A DNA stretch of 64,000 nucleotides from Moringa oleifera (GCA_021397835.1 JAJFZO010000049.1:3787001-3851000); one strand, 5' to 3'. Positions 1 to 13,549 are shown, counted from the stretch's first letter. The notes: a model not told the origin generated them from the letters alone. Numbers and translations are program-made.

Positions 1-818
1 AGGAAAATCTGCCAATTTAGAAGTATGATGCTTAAGTGCAAGAACCTGCAGCACACAAGAAAAGCACATAAAATAGAGCCAAATGGCACAACTTTGAATT
101 TCATTACTAGATTTTGAGAATACTAACTATTACAGTTATTACCAAACGTTTAAAAACCCCCCCTCTCACCCATCTAATATATTAACAAGCATGAGTGTAG
201 AGCTCGCACAGATAATAGAAACATTATAAACATCCTTACTCCGACAAGAAATAGGACAAAGAAATCAATCGTGGAAAAGTTGCTCTATTTAATGAATTTC
301 GTGAAGACAGTACAATAGTCCTAATTTGTACTTACACGTGTAGAAATGAAGGCAATTGAAAACAAATCTAAAAAGAGCTAAAACAAATAAAGAAATGAGG
401 CTGCTTTAAATTAAGCAAAAAAAACTGAAGCTTTCGAGACATAACACCGCGTACGAACAGCTAAACCACAAAAACCAAATTGATATAGTTACATCAAAAA
501 CCAAGAAAAAAAAATAAAGGACAAAGGAAAACTGCAAAGTTTTAGGCACCCTCATTTTAGAAATGATCCTTGTAACATTATTACCTTGAAGTTGCTTGGA
601 GAAACGCCGCACCCATTATCAATAACCTGGAACCACTCTTCACCGTATTCTTTCAAAGCAATTTCAATGCTTGTGGCCCCAGCATCCAAGCTGTTCTCGA
701 TCAACTCCTTCACGGCCGAGGAGAGGTCCAAGATGACTTGTCCGGCGCAGATCCTGTGAACCACGCCCTTGTTTATGGGTTTGATGCTCGGAGAACAAGC
801 TGGAGCCTCTCCTCCCAT
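1..818 (-). CDS. PMS1: DNA mismatch repair protein PMS1, N-terminal exons (partial at window edge)
   Basis: MutL-type mismatch repair ATPase, the plant PMS1 (human PMS2-like) subunit that pairs with MLH1 in the nucleus. Coding exon 1 is 585-818 (78 codons) and exon 2 starts at 45 and runs off the window (15 codons seen, VLALKHHTSKLADFP). The intron 46-584 has GT at 584-583 and AG at 47-46, phase 0. GHL-ATPase motif I is visible as ELIENSLDAGA with the catalytic Glu at residue 41 and the Mg-binding Asn at 42; motif II is DNGCGV at 67-72. The start ATG at 816-818 gives the usual short leader before the conserved IKPINKGVVHRI block. The rest of the gene lies to the left, outside the window. Identity rests on strong recall of plant PMS1 across both exons. 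Confidence 0.95.
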
Positions 819-1459
819 TTGGAGCCCTAACTAGATCGCATTATATACTGTCTATTGAGAGTCTATCACTATCTTGCCCGTTTTACGGAAACAATGTTTA
901 TGGTACAATTTGGACGGACAAACCCTAGAGAACAGGAATTAGAAAAGTGGGGATAACGAAGAGGTTGATTTCTTATCAGACTTGAGTGATTGTTACGAAT
1001 AGAATTTGAGTTCGTCTACGTATTGAAGTCCGTGTGTGCTTGTGACAGAGAGAGGAACCCTAGCTAGCCATTTTGCCGCCAAAATTGGAGCAAAGCAGAG
1101 CTGGGCTTTTACCGCGAAAGATTATTATTTCTACACTACACTGATGATGTTCTATAAAAACCATCCCAATGAAAACAATATAACATCAATTTAATATTTA
1201 AAATTTTTTAATTTTTTTATATTTGTAAAGTTTTTTAATTTTTTTTCATATATTGCTTTATATCTTTAATTTTAAGAGAGAAAAATTCTATTAAATCAAA
1301 TTGAATGGTTAGTTCCATTTGAATTGGTTGGAGTTTAATTTATTTTATTACATTTGAATTAAAGTTTTTAAATTTAAATTAATGATCAAGTTGGATGTTA
1401 AAATATAAATTCAAATAAAATTATGAATTTATACGAGTGTGTATGAAGATAATTTTTGA
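819..1459. other. PMS1 upstream region and AT-rich spacer
   Basis: About 300 bases of mixed composition directly upstream of the PMS1 start should hold its 5' UTR and promoter. From about 1130 the sequence becomes very AT-rich and I see no coding potential. Confidence 0.5.
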
Positions 1460-4400
1460 ATGGTGTGTATGAAATAATTTGTACAGGGGATTTGAACACT
1501 TAAGATTGGAAGAAAGATTTTTGAATTTGATGGAGGATGAAATGAAAAAGGCAGAGGAGAGAAAGGGTAGTGCGAGTGTCATTGCATTTGTCAAAAAAGG
1601 ATTTGAATTGGTTTTGGTTGTTGATGGATGGATGGAATAATAATGGTAAAGAAGCGAGAAGGCTGGAAGAGGAAAGAATAAAGGGAAGTAGAGTATTAAT
1701 GGTTGTAGTTGGATTGAATGGAAGGGGTGTGTTTCTTAAGCTGGCAGAAATTAACAAAGGAAGGGATAGATTGATATATATGCTGAACAATGGTGCTCAA
1801 TTTGATTAGTGGAGGAGGGTGAACGAAAATATCAAGAAAAGAGTAATCAAGGCAAGGAAAGGAAAAGACACTAGAGATCAACAACATGAGGTATCTATGG
1901 CGACAAAAAACAGAAGCAGGTGAAGAATGATAATAAACACGATGTCGAAGGTAAGGACAAGTGTATGCCTTTATTATGAGCGAGGATAAATGATAGCAAC
2001 ATTAAGAGAGTCGCAAAAAGTGAATTGTCAAGCGATGCTCCTAGGACATGGAAGTAAGTGAAGGTTGGCAACAAGGAAATAAAGGTCACTGATCAGTTAA
2101 GGTTTTCAAAAGACGCTAACTAAGTGAAGAAGATGATCCATTCATGTTACACTATAGTAGGTTTTGGGTTTGGATGAGGATGGAAACCCAAGTTAACTAC
2201 TAGGTATGAGAAAAATAAAGGTAAAGAAATGGGTTGGCTTTAAAAATAAAAATATGAGATTAAACGCTCTAGATGGGACATCATAAGAAAGAAATTGGCA
2301 AGTGAGTAGTTATATAGAGAGTGGATTAGGTAGAAACTCTAAATTGGGATGCAATTTTGAGGACTCATATTGGTTGTAAATGGTGACTTTAAAGAGTATG
2401 GAAAGAAAGAAGGTAGAACAGTAGGGCAACCTATTGAGCCTAAAATAATTGGGCTTACTACCTGAGTTGAAAAAAGGTGTTAATGCGCTGGTAGGGGAGA
2501 ATGGGTATCTTATCTCACGTAGTGAAATCAACAAAGAAAAGGAAGAAGTTTTTTCATCAGGAATGAATATGCAAGAATCAACTAGTAGCGTATTCCCAGA
2601 GGCAAAAGAGAGTAGTCGAAAGAGGAAAAGAGTGTGCCAAAGATGAGCTTGGGCCTCCAATTGTTGAAGAGTCACACATAGATTTTGAAGAGTCATGAGA
2701 GAAGACTACTAGTAATATTAAACTAGGTATGTCCTGCAACTGTAATGAGTTAATTAGATGTTAATATCAATAGTTGGGAAAGGTATGGGGATGAGATCGA
2801 GTTGGATGACATGTCGTTGGCAATACAATGTGATGGAGTGAAAGGTGAACAAGAAATTGACAAGGATGGAAGGGCTACAAAGATCAAAGATTCAAACAAT
2901 AGGAATGGGCTTGTAGTGGTCGTAGTTGAGGAGGTTAATAAGTAAGATATTTCTAAAAGGGTTCCAAAAAATTGAGCAAAATTTCTAAATCATTAGATTT
3001 AAATTTTGAAGGAATGGAGGATGAGGCTTTCTCATTGTTTACGAGGATTGAAAGAATGTAATGGTGCACAAATTTGTTTAGGGGAAAGGCAACGTATGAA
3101 GAAGAAGATTGAACGAGATGTAAGCTGAGAGCTCCAAAGATTAAAATTTGAGATTAATTATGATAAGGAAGGAAAAAGGAAAGAAAAAAATGGTGAAATT
3201 TGTTGGTTGGAAAATAATAATAATGATCTTCTTACAATTTGATAAATCCTCAAAATCATGATTCTTAATTTATATCTTAAAATGTTAGAGGACTTAACAG
3301 TGCTGATAAGATAGCAATCATTAGGTAATCGCTTAACAAATAGATGGTGGATGTAATATGGAGGAAATGAACTTGAAGGTGGTGAAGAGTGTATAAGGAG
3401 GACAAAATATCGAATAGGAGAGCAAAACTACATAAGGAATGTCTAGGGGCATATTGATTTGTCGAAACGGTAATATTAAGAGCTTAAAGGATTTTGGAAA
3501 GGCACATAGTCCCTAAGTTGTATTTTTAAAATGAAAGATAAAAAGAAATAGTGGATGTATATTGCAGTGTATGGGAGTAGTGTTAGAGGGGAAAGGCAAG
3601 CTTTGTGGGAGAATTTAAGGGATTGTAAGAGGAAGAGTAAAGGGATCTCATGGGCGATGGGAGGTGATTTCATCGAAGTCTTATTTTCATATGAACGAAC
3701 AAGGGTAGAAGGCGAAGGTGTCTTTTTTTATGATTTTAGAAAGGTGGTTGCAGAGTTAGAATTGCATAATCTACCATTAATAAAAGGCTTTCACATTGTC
3801 AACTTTGAGAAAAAATCCTTCTATGTTTCATGTAAATATAATTTTGGTATTGAGAGAAAAATTTTTCAAATGCAGCAAGTGTTATTGCTTAGACCTACTT
3901 TTGATTACAACCTGGTGTTATTGGTAATGAGAGGCATCAAATAAAGATTGTGCTCATTTAGGTTTGAAAACATATGATTGTATGTTAAGAACTTCAGCAA
4001 ACTTATGAAGGAGCGGTGGAATGATGCAAATGAAGTAGGAAATGTTAGTTTTTTGATAACAAGAAAGTTAAGAGTGGTAAAAGCAAAAGTAAAAAAGTGG
4101 CATAGGGATAAGTATAAAGCTTGGAGCAAAGGAAAAATAATATGTGGAATGAACTGCAAGATCTTGACAAAATAATTATGGAGGGTGGGAGTAGTGTGGA
4201 GGTGCAAGAAAAAAGACTAACAGTAAACAAAGAACTGATGTAGTTTCTGGCAAAAATCAAAGGTACTATGGTTAAGGATGGGTGATAGAAACACTTCATT
4301 TTTTCACAAGATAATGAATATCCATATAAGGTGTAATTTTATCAAGGAGAAGCATATCAATAGTGAAGTGCTCGGTGGAAGGGAGAAGTTGAAAGAAGGG

Positions 4401-6790
4401 GGTCAATTACTATTACATGAAAGCTAAAGGCCAAGTTTTTGAAAGGATTAGAATTTAAACAAATTGATACTGAATTGAAAGGACAGATTGAAAGACAGTT
4501 TAGAAAGGAAGAAGTTTGAGGTGTGTTAAAGAAATGTGATGAGGACAAGGCCTTAGGACTTGACAACTTTACTATGGAACTCTTAAAAGCTAATTGGTAC
4601 ATTGTCAAAGGAGATATATTAAGGATGTTTATGAAGTTTCATGAGTAAGGGAGATTTGTTGAATCGCTTAACTTTACTTTTATCGTTTAATTCCCAAGAG
4701 AAAAAAGACAATCCACATTATAAACTGTAGACCCATAAACTTGATCGTTGTGTAACAAATTGATATCATAGCTACTAGTTAAAATGATGAGTTTAGTGGT
4801 GGAAAAAGTGATTAATACAAGTCAAAACGCCTTTGTAAGAGGTAAACATATTCTTGATGTGGTACTTATCGCAAACAAGGTTATGGATAATCAAGCAAAA
4901 GTAAGACAAAATGATTTAGTGTGCAAATTAAACATGGAGAAGGTCTATGATAATATTTCGTGAGATTTCTTGCATTACATGCTAAAGAGGGTGGGTGTGG
5001 TAGCAAATGGAGCAAGAATTTCTAGTATGTATCTACTACCTCACATGCAATAATGGTAAACGAAAGTCCATCACAATTTTTTAAAGTAATTAAAGCATTA
5101 AAGCAAGAAGATTCTTTATTTTCATTGTTATTTTTTATTAGTTGTGGAAGTCCTGAATAAACTACTGTCCAAAGTAATTGATAGGGAATTGTTGGATGGT
5201 TTTAAAATAGGTAATAATGAGAGTGAGGTGACAGTATCACATATTTTATTTGTTGATGACACTGTCATTTTCTATAAGAAATAAGTAATTAATTTGAGGG
5301 ACATATTATTAATATGTAAAACAGCTTCTGGTTTAAGGATTAATTTTAGGAAAACTGAAGTTGCAATGGTGGGGGCTGTAAAGACCAATAGCTTTTTGGC
5401 CTCTCTACTAGTTGGCAAATTAACTAAATTTTTCATGAGGAATTTGAGACTTCCTTTAGGCATTAGACATAAAGAGACTACAATATGAAATAATGTAGTG
5501 AAGAGATTTGAATGTAGATTAGCGGATTAGAAAAAAGTATCTTTCAAAAGTTGGAAGATTAACTTTGATAAAGGCCTTATTTGCTAACCTCCCTACGTCA
5601 TGTCAATTCTCTCACTGCCAAGGGAGGTAGCCAGGAGGTTGAAAATATTGTAGCAAAAATTTATATTGGGTGATATAAGAGATTGCCATAAGTACTATCT
5701 TGTGAAGTGGGAGGAGGTCATGAAATTCATGGCTAAAGGTGGATTAAGGATTAAGAATATAACATTCTTCAATAAGGCTTTGTTAGGCACATGGCTCTGA
5801 AGGTTCATGACAGAGAAAGAAGGATTATGGAAAGAAGTAGTATGAGCCAAATATGAGGAGATTAAATGGGGATGGATGACTCTAAGGGGTAAAAAAGACG
5901 TAGGTGTTTGTGTATAGGAAGGGGTGGGAGGAGTTCAATAAATGGACTAAGTTCAAACTTAGAAGAGGTGATAACATCCAATCCTAGCATGATAGGTAAT
6001 GTGAGGATTCATTATTGAGGGACTGCTTTCCTAATGTCTTTACGATGACATGTAACAAAGGGGCTTAGGTGAATGAATGCAAGTAGGAAACTTCCTAGTT
6101 TGTGCAAGTAAGGACAAATGCCTAAGATTGAGAGATAAGGTAGATCGAGGGGTTTTATGCTGCGATTCAAGGCTACACTACAATAAACAACAAAAAAGAT
6201 ACAGTGGTTTAAACTCTTAACAGTGGAGAAAGAGGTGACTTCTCTGTTAAATCTTATTTCAATGGGTTGTGCAAGGGAGATAAAGAGCTTTGGTTTGCTT
6301 GAAAGCAGGTGTGCAAAGTTAAAGTCCCTTTCAAGGGTTGCTTTTTTAACTTGGAAGGCAGTAAAAGGAAAAATTCTGACTATAGATAATCTAAAGAAAC
6401 AGGTAAAAAATTGGTAAATAGATGTCATATGTGCAAAAAGCAGTAAGAGACAGTACAACACCAACTATTAGGTTGTAGATGGATAGTCCAAGTCTAGAAT
6501 TTAGTTTTGAACTTGCTAGACTTATCATGGGCAATAGCAGGGATAGTTGGCATGAAACTAATGGTATGGGTAGGGATTGGTTTTGAAAAAGATAAAAAAA
6601 AAAATGGTGAAAATTATTCTACAAATAGTTTTTGGGATTGTTTGGCATGAAAGAAATAAGAAGACCTTTGATGATATTGAAATACAAATAATGCAACTAA
6701 GGAGCCTTCAATTAATATTTTAAATTTATGAAATACTAAAAATTATTTTGTAAATGAGGAAGAACTAGTTGATATCATAATATTAGTGAC
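1460..6790 (+). mobile_element. Degenerate non-LTR retrotransposon (LINE, plant L1-like), full-length relic
   Basis: A LINE read on the + strand and broken by many stops and frameshifts. The first part (about 1500-2700) looks like the ORF1 gag-like protein. An endonuclease begins near 3270 with NVRGLN-like residues and includes the stretch at 3555-3944 with GDFIEVLF (GDFNE-like) and a terminal HNP-like region. Reverse transcriptase follows: GLDNFTMELLKANW near 4557-4600, AFVRGKHILD near 4829, and the catalytic motif as FVDDTVIF near 5250, where most LINEs have FADD. A zinc-finger-like tail domain is seen near 6300-6470. The last reading frame fades near 6780. Boundaries are approximate and I found no target duplication. 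It is a relic, not a gene. Confidence 0.85.
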
Positions 6791-7309
6791 TTTCTAGGCT
6801 AACCATAAATGCAAAAAAATTATGAAAAATTATTAATTTTTTTTATAAATTCATCAAATAATAATACTCTTAACTATACATAATAACATTCAAATATAAA
6901 TATATAATCTTAAAGTTATTTTTTCTAATTTTTTATTTTTATTTATTTTTAAAATTTTCAAATACTTTCTTTTTATTTTTATGCTTAAAATGATTATTTT
7001 TAAGATTTAAAATTTTTAAGATTAATAATTTTATTTTAAAAATAAATTTGATTTAAATATTTTTATATAATTAAACATTTATGTTAAAATATTATTTTTT
7101 ATTTTTATATTGATTAAAAGTAGAATATATAATTGAGTATCATTATTGTTTTTTAAAATATCAACAAAGAAATTGAACCAAATTAAAATATGAAAATTTA
7201 AATTCAAACCCAAAATTTTCAATTTGATCGATTTGATTTAAGTTCATATTTTTAAAATACATCAACGTTAATTATTATCTATATTAAAAATCAAATTGAG
7301 TCACACCAT
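6791..7309. other. AT-rich spacer
   Basis: Very AT-rich sequence between the LINE relic and the thioesterase duplication. No gene, RNA or ordered repeat seen. Confidence 0.5.
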
Positions 7310-8263
7310 GATTACCTTTACTTAATCCCATGGATTTGCAAAGCCTCTTTGTTTATGAAGATGAGTTGATACCCATAAAATCTCTTAGTGACGTTGATCT
7401 TATTTTCTAATTTGAACCTTAGGAGTTCAAACCCCTTAAGCTTTAATAGATTTTAAAATTTAGGTTTCTAATTTAAAGATCAAGTCTTGAAAGTTTCTCC
7501 AAAAATATTTTCTGGATTGTAACGCAGTAACTAGTAACTACCAATGGCCCAATACATCATGTCTTCAAAACAAATAAAAATCCAAAGATTTTGGTGCACA
7601 CTTCAACTAGGAGCAATTTGAAGGAGCTCATGACCCTGTTGTAAGGGGCCTTCCACTCATGGACTAACCATTGTGAAAAAATACAGCAGAAGTTCATCAT
7701 TATGGAATCAACACTTGCTCATAATTCCAACAGTTCTTCGCAGGCATTGCCATCTAAAAGATGAAAATTCATACAATTCTCTCCAATACAGCTTACTCAT
7801 GCTATTCAGATCTTGGAAGGCAGATGACATTGCTTTCACAAGTTTGCATTTCCAAGAAACAGTATAGTAGCAGGCTGTTATTGAATCTTATTGGGTCTGA
7901 GATTTCTCGTGTGTCCTATTCTCTTCTAATCTTCAAAATGAATCTTCCTCGAAACTAACACAGATTTCATGTAGGAAAGACTATAAGAGAAAAGATAGTC
8001 CAAGGAATAAATCAACCATGTAAAATTACATGAAGATTCCTGATGTTGTTAATCAAGAAACCGATCAATGCAACAAACAAGCATGAATGAGTAATATAAT
8101 GGAAAAGGCATCCAGAACCTGTTTAATTGTCACAGTACCAAATCTTTGTTTGATAGCACATCATTTGTATATAATTGCAAGATAGTATCAACCACAGAAA
8201 GAAAAGCCCAACATAGCCCAGCACCTTCAAAAGATCTTCATAGAGTACAGTCTGCATTCAAAT

Positions 8264-9416
8264 TCAGAGTTTGCTATGATGTTTACCAAACAATGAATGG
8301 CGGCCTTCAGCAACTAATTCCCCAGTTGCCTTATTTCTTACAGCTACAATGGTTCCAGAATAAGACCCTCTTTTTCCTAAAACCCTTGAAGTAATTTCCA
8401 ACTCATCCTGCAGTTTTCCATCAGGATATCAGAGTAATAACAAAACAGGTGCCATGAAACCAACTTTATCAACACATAATTTAACAGTACAGCTACGTTC
8501 TTACTTTCTAAGCAGGAGATTTAACTCAGAAAAGCTAAAGATTTCTCTATCATTAGCCTTAGCCTTGCAATAGATAAATTACATAAAAAATCGAAGAAAA
8601 CATAATAACCCGTCCCTGAGAAGCTAGTTGATGTAATGAATTCAGAGGAGGTAAAAAAAATAAAATATACTTTGTCCTCAATCCAATGAATTGAATAATA
8701 AATGCAAGAAAGCGCAACATGCTGAAAAACGAAGAATCATCTGTGCAGACTCAATCTTTTCCATATGGATCTTTAACACCTAATTTCTTTAAAACATCCT
8801 ACTGCCTTTGGTAAAATTCATTTCAGAAAGGAAATCATCTGCACGAGGAAGAAGATAGCTTACATTGAACTTCGCAGTTGAAAGAAACGTGATGCACATG
8901 TCCACTGAAACTTCGATGGGGAGACCCTCAACATGAGCAACAGCACTACCAACCATATCAACAAGGTTTGCAATAGCACCTGTGGCCAAGTTGCCGTTCC
9001 GATCCTGCCACAATCAATCCAAAATCGACAAAACCCCAAATGATCCTAATAAAATGCTAAACATCTTATATCGAAAATACACGCAAATCCAAAATGCAGA
9101 ACGACAATTACTCAATAAAACTTATTAGAGCATAACAAAATCAGATAGCAAGTAATTCATTTAAAGCACATAACAATTAGCTACCGAATTTCATTAAGAG
9201 CGAGAAATGGTTTTGGAGGCTTACAGTGAGGCGAGCAGGGACTTTGAAAGTGCAGGCAAGAAGTCCGGGCTCGACCCGGTCAATTCGAATGCCTCTTACG
9301 GCAAAATCTTCGTAGAAACTCGCATCCATTCCTTTCCGGTGAGGTTGAATATTGAGACGTGAGACGCTCTTCTCTTCTTCTTCTCTCAATTGTAGAAACT
9401 GCCTAGCTTTGTCCAT
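8264..9416 (-). CDS. Hotdog-fold acyl-CoA thioesterase (ACOT13/PaaI-like), copy A
   Basis: Predicted 158-aa single-domain 4HBT thioesterase that hydrolyses acyl-CoA or related thioesters. Exons are 9225-9416, 8864-9004 and 8264-8407, all phase 0 with GT-AG introns, giving 64+47+47 residues. The hotdog core runs from about residue 33 (ASFYEDFAVRGIRI) through the helix NLATGAIANLVD (69-80), with the presumed catalytic Asp at 80, to the SVDMCITFLSTAKFN and TGELVAEGRHSLFG strands. A further ATG three codons upstream (9425) is in frame, but copy B has no ATG there, so the shared MDKAR start at 9416 is preferred. The plant substrate is unknown. Localisation is unclear; no transit peptide is obvious. 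Its sister gene lies immediately upstream. Confidence 0.9.
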
Positions 9417-9490
9417 GTTCGTCATTCCGCATCTCCAATCACGAGTTTATTGAGTTCTCTTGCAGAGTCTTCAACTAGCCAGCTTAGGCG

Positions 9491-10204
9491 TTCTCCAGCC
9501 TTCAACACTAAATTTAACGCCATTTTGATCGCAAAAGAGCACCTTTTTCAACTTTGGATTTTTTTTTTTTTTTTGTTTCATCTACAAACTTTTTACACGT
9601 TATAAATATTATTTTCATAATGTTATATAATAATTATCAATAAATAATATTTATAATATTAATTACTTTATTTAAAAGAATAAAATAATTAATTTTAATT
9701 TTGTTTTATGTATTCAGAGTTTAATTATTAACATCATAAATTTTTATGTCTTTTTCATAAAATCCAACAAAAATTTATGCAATTTGTAATTAATTAAATA
9801 TTTGATTAATAATAGTTTAAATAATTAAATTATACATTAAATATTTATTTTTATTTTAAAATTTTTGAAGAAATATTTCTAATAATTTAATTTTTAAATA
9901 ATATCTATATTGAGTTATTTATAAAATTTTAATTTTTATTACAAATAAAAAATTTAAAAATAGTACAATTCACTATCTTATACTGTAGCACTTAGGTGCT
10001 AGGAGGAATCCATTATGTTGTCCCCTTCCAAGTACAACCCCTCCCCTCTCCTTTTAAAAACAAAGAAAAAAAGGTGATACTAAATTTTTTAATATGAAGT
10101 ATAAAAATAATTTATTTTATAAATATAAAATATACAATTAAAAACAATCATTAATTTTATTAAATTAAACAAGCAACCTAACTTCTTCACATCTCATAAA
10201 AAAT
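9491..10204. other. AT-rich spacer between duplicated units
   Basis: AT-rich DNA with a T-tract near 9560 and a 14-bp palindrome (AGCACTTAGGTGCT, 9987-10000) resembling the 3'-end hairpin of the LINEs in this window. No gene seen. Confidence 0.5.
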
Positions 10205-11164
10205 GACCTTAATTTGAAATCCCTTACCTTATGAAGATGAATTGATGGCCTTAAAAACTTTTAGTAATGTTCATCTTATTTTCCAATGGGAACTTCTAAA
10301 GCTCAAACCCTTTAAGCTTCAATAGATTTCAAAATTTGTGTTTCTGATTTAAAGATCAAGTCTTCAAAGTTTCTGAGAAAATATTTTCCAGACTGTAATG
10401 CAGTGACCAGTGACCACCAATGGTTCAATACATGTTCTCCTTCAAATCAAATCAAAATCCAGAGGTCTTGGTACACACTTCAACCATGGGCAATTTGAAG
10501 GAGCTCATGGCCCTGTTGTAAATAAGGAGCCTTCAACTTCCAGAAGTACCCTTCTGAAGAAATACGGCAGAAGTTCGTCATTATCTAATCAACACTTGCT
10601 GGCAATTCCAACAGTTCATTGCAGGCATTGCCATCTAAAAACAAAAGTTCATACAATCTGTTCAACAATTAGCTTAAACATGTTATTCAAATAAAAATTA
10701 AAAATCTTCGAAAGCAGATGATGTTGCTTTCACAAATTTACATTTTCAACAACAATAAAGTGGCAGGCTATACTTGAATCTTGATTGGGTCCGAGATTCT
10801 CATTTTGATTACTCTCTTCAAATCTTCAAAACTGAATTCTTCGTGGAAACTAATGCGCATGTCATGCAGGAAAGTTTATTGGAGAAAGGAATAAATCAAC
10901 CATGTGAAACAGGGATTCTCTATGTTGCCAATCTAGAAACCAATCAATGCAACCAGGCCATATATATGCACTTGAACAAAAGCATGAATGAATAATTATA
11001 ATAGAAAAGGCTTTGGGAACCTGTTTCACTACCACAGTACCTAATCATTGTCTGAAAGCACGTAGCTTGCGTATAATCGCAAGATAGTATCAAATACAGA
11101 AACAGGACACTAATATAAGCATCACCGTGAGAAGATCTTCAGAGAGTATGGTTGGCATCCAAAT

Positions 11165-12286
11165 TCAGAGTTTGCTATGATTACCAAACAATGAATGGCG
11201 ACCTTCAGCAATCAGCTCCCCAGTTGCCTTATTTCTCACAGCTACAATAGTTCCAGAATAAGACCCTCTTTGTCCTAAAACCCTTGAAGTAATTTCCAAC
11301 TCATCCTGCAGTTTGCCATCAGGATATCAGAATAGTAACAATACAGGTGCCGTGAAACCAACTTTATAAACACATAATATTTCCCAGCTATGTTCGTACT
11401 TTTGAAGTAAGAGATTAACTCCAAAAAACTAAAGATTTCTACATCATTAGGCCATAGATAAATTACATACAATTCGAGGAAAACATAATAACCCATCTCT
11501 ATGAAGCTATGATGAATTCAGAAGAGATGAACGAATCAGAGCTACTTTGTCCTCAATCCAATGAATTGAATAACGCAAGAAAGCACAACATGCCCAAAAA
11601 CAAAGATCATATGTGCAGATTCAATCTGTTCCACATGGATCTTCAACATGTAATTTCTTTAAAATATCTTACTGCACTCGGTAAAATTCATTTGGGAAAC
11701 GAAATCATATGCACAAGAAAGAAGACGGCTTACATTGAACTTAGCAGTTGAAAGAAACGCGATGGACATGTCAACTGAAACTTTCATGGGGAGACCCTCA
11801 ACATGAACAACAGCACCACCAACCTCATCAACAAGGTTGGCAATTGCACCTGTGGCCAAGTTGCCTTTCCTATCCTGCCACAATCAATCCAAAATCAAAA
11901 AAACCCCAAATGATCCTAATAAAATGATAATCATCGTATATGGATAGTACACCCAATCCAAAATGTCGAACCACAATTACTCAATAAAACCTAGTAGAGC
12001 ATAACAAAATTAGATAGCCAGTAATTCATTTAAAAGACACAACAATCAGCCACCGAATTTGAATAAGAGCTAGAAATGGTTTTGGAGGGCTTACAGTGAG
12101 GCGAGCAGGGACTCTGAAAGTGCAGGCAACGAGTCCGGGCTCGTCCCGGTCAACCCGAATGCCTCTTATAGCAAAATCTTCGTAGAAACTCGCATCGATT
12201 CCTTTACGGTGAGGGTGAATATTGAGTCGTGAGACGCTCTCCTCTTCTTCTTTGGTCAATTGTAGAAACTCTCTAGCTTTGTCCAT
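11165..12286 (-). CDS. Hotdog-fold acyl-CoA thioesterase (ACOT13/PaaI-like), copy B
   Basis: Tandem paralogue of the gene at 8264-9416. Exons are 12095-12286, 11734-11874 and 11165-11305, with the same three-exon, phase-0 structure, encoding 64+47+46 = 157 residues. It is one residue shorter than copy A near the C-terminus (FGNHSKL against FGKHHSKL). It keeps the NLATGAIANLVD helix with Asp80, followed by EVGGAVVHVEGLP, and the SVDMSIAFLSTAKFN strand. The frame is fully open and splice sites are canonical, so both copies look functional. Only one ATG fits the N-terminus here, which also settles the start choice for copy A. Substrate unknown. Confidence 0.9.
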
Positions 12287-13522
12287 GTTCGTCAGTCAGC
12301 ATCTTCGACCCCGAGTTGATGGGGTCCTTGCAGAGTTTTCAACCAGCCTGTCAAAGGATTCGCTTAATTTGGGCCAGACATGACCATTTTTGTTGGGATT
12401 AGAAAAGTTCGCTAGCGGCCCATTTGCTACAATTATCATCACGGGGAAATTAGTCGCTTGACTCAAAATTTTAAGGAAAACTTTTAAGACAATAATTCAA
12501 AACAGCTTTTAACGTTTCAATGTTGAAAATAGGTGAAATTATATTCTCAAAAAAAATAGAAGAAATTATCTTGAAAAAGAGTATTTGCATATCTCTTTTT
12601 TAATGGTGTAGCAAGAACAAGAGTTTTCTCTTTCACCTTCTTGCAAAAGAATTGTTCTCTTTATCAGCACTAAAATTAAATGGTTGTTAAAAAGTAGATC
12701 AATCATTTTCTAGTTGATAGTTCAACTATAAAGTAATAATTTTTTTATATAATAAATTATATTTTAGGGTTTTTTTCATCAAGAAACTCAAATTATAAGT
12801 TTTATTTACTTTCTTCTTATGTACCTTCAATAAAATATTGTTGGATGAGAGGAGAAAATGTTAGATTTTTTTTTTGGGGGTTAAAATTTATAATTATTAA
12901 GCAATATTTGAATAGAAGTTCGTGACATTTAGTTTTACTTTATGCTATTGATATGTTTTCTTTTTTTTCAACTTTTTTTTTTTCATTTTTAGGACAAGTT
13001 TTTTTTTTTTTATGAGATTTAAACTTTTGAAAATTGAGTCTTATTTGATTTGTAACTCATATTGCATGCAGTTAATGAGAAAATATCGCATGGACAATGA
13101 AGAATATTTTGACGATATTCTTAATAGATTGATAAAAATTGTAATTAAGTTATCATTGAAGAATATTTTCATTCAACTCTTTTAAAAAAAATTTAAAAAA
13201 TAATAATTTTTAATATTTTTGAAAACATTTCTTACACTGATGATCCAAAATAAAAAATTTTCTGCATGAATATTTTTATTTATCTTTAGATACAATTTTT
13301 TAGATTTTATTAATTTTTATTTTCGACTCAATTAACATGTTCAAAATATAGTTTTGAAAAAATCAATTTGGAATCCACTCAGTAAATTGCTCAATGGGTT
13401 ACTCTCTCAGGCAAAAAGAGTAACTTAGAATTCCATGAAACACACTGCATGTGACCAACATATTTATGAGGGAAGTGAATTAAATTAAAGTAACAAAAAG
13501 TAACTAAAACCACGTTGATGGC

Positions 13523-13549
13523 AATAATAATAATAATAATAATAATAAA
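13523..13549. repeat. (AAT)n microsatellite
   Basis: About nine AAT units in a row, uninterrupted. Confidence 0.95.

Larger units (their letters stand above)
7310..12355. repeat. Tandem segmental duplication (two units of about 2.2 kb)
   Basis: Unit A (about 7310-9490) and unit B (about 10205-12355) align along their whole length, including introns, the 3' flank and a short 5' flank. An example of shared 3' flank is the GAAGGAGCTCATG stretch near 7620 and 10500. The two units are separated by about 700 bp of unrelated AT-rich DNA. Each carries one complete thioesterase gene with identical exon phases, so this is a direct whole-gene duplication and not a retrocopy. Confidence 0.9.

Noticed and set aside
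7673..8394. Small plus-strand frames in the thioesterase 3' region.
   Set aside because: Antisense to the 3' UTR and last exon of thioesterase copy A; no conserved protein in the duplicated copy.
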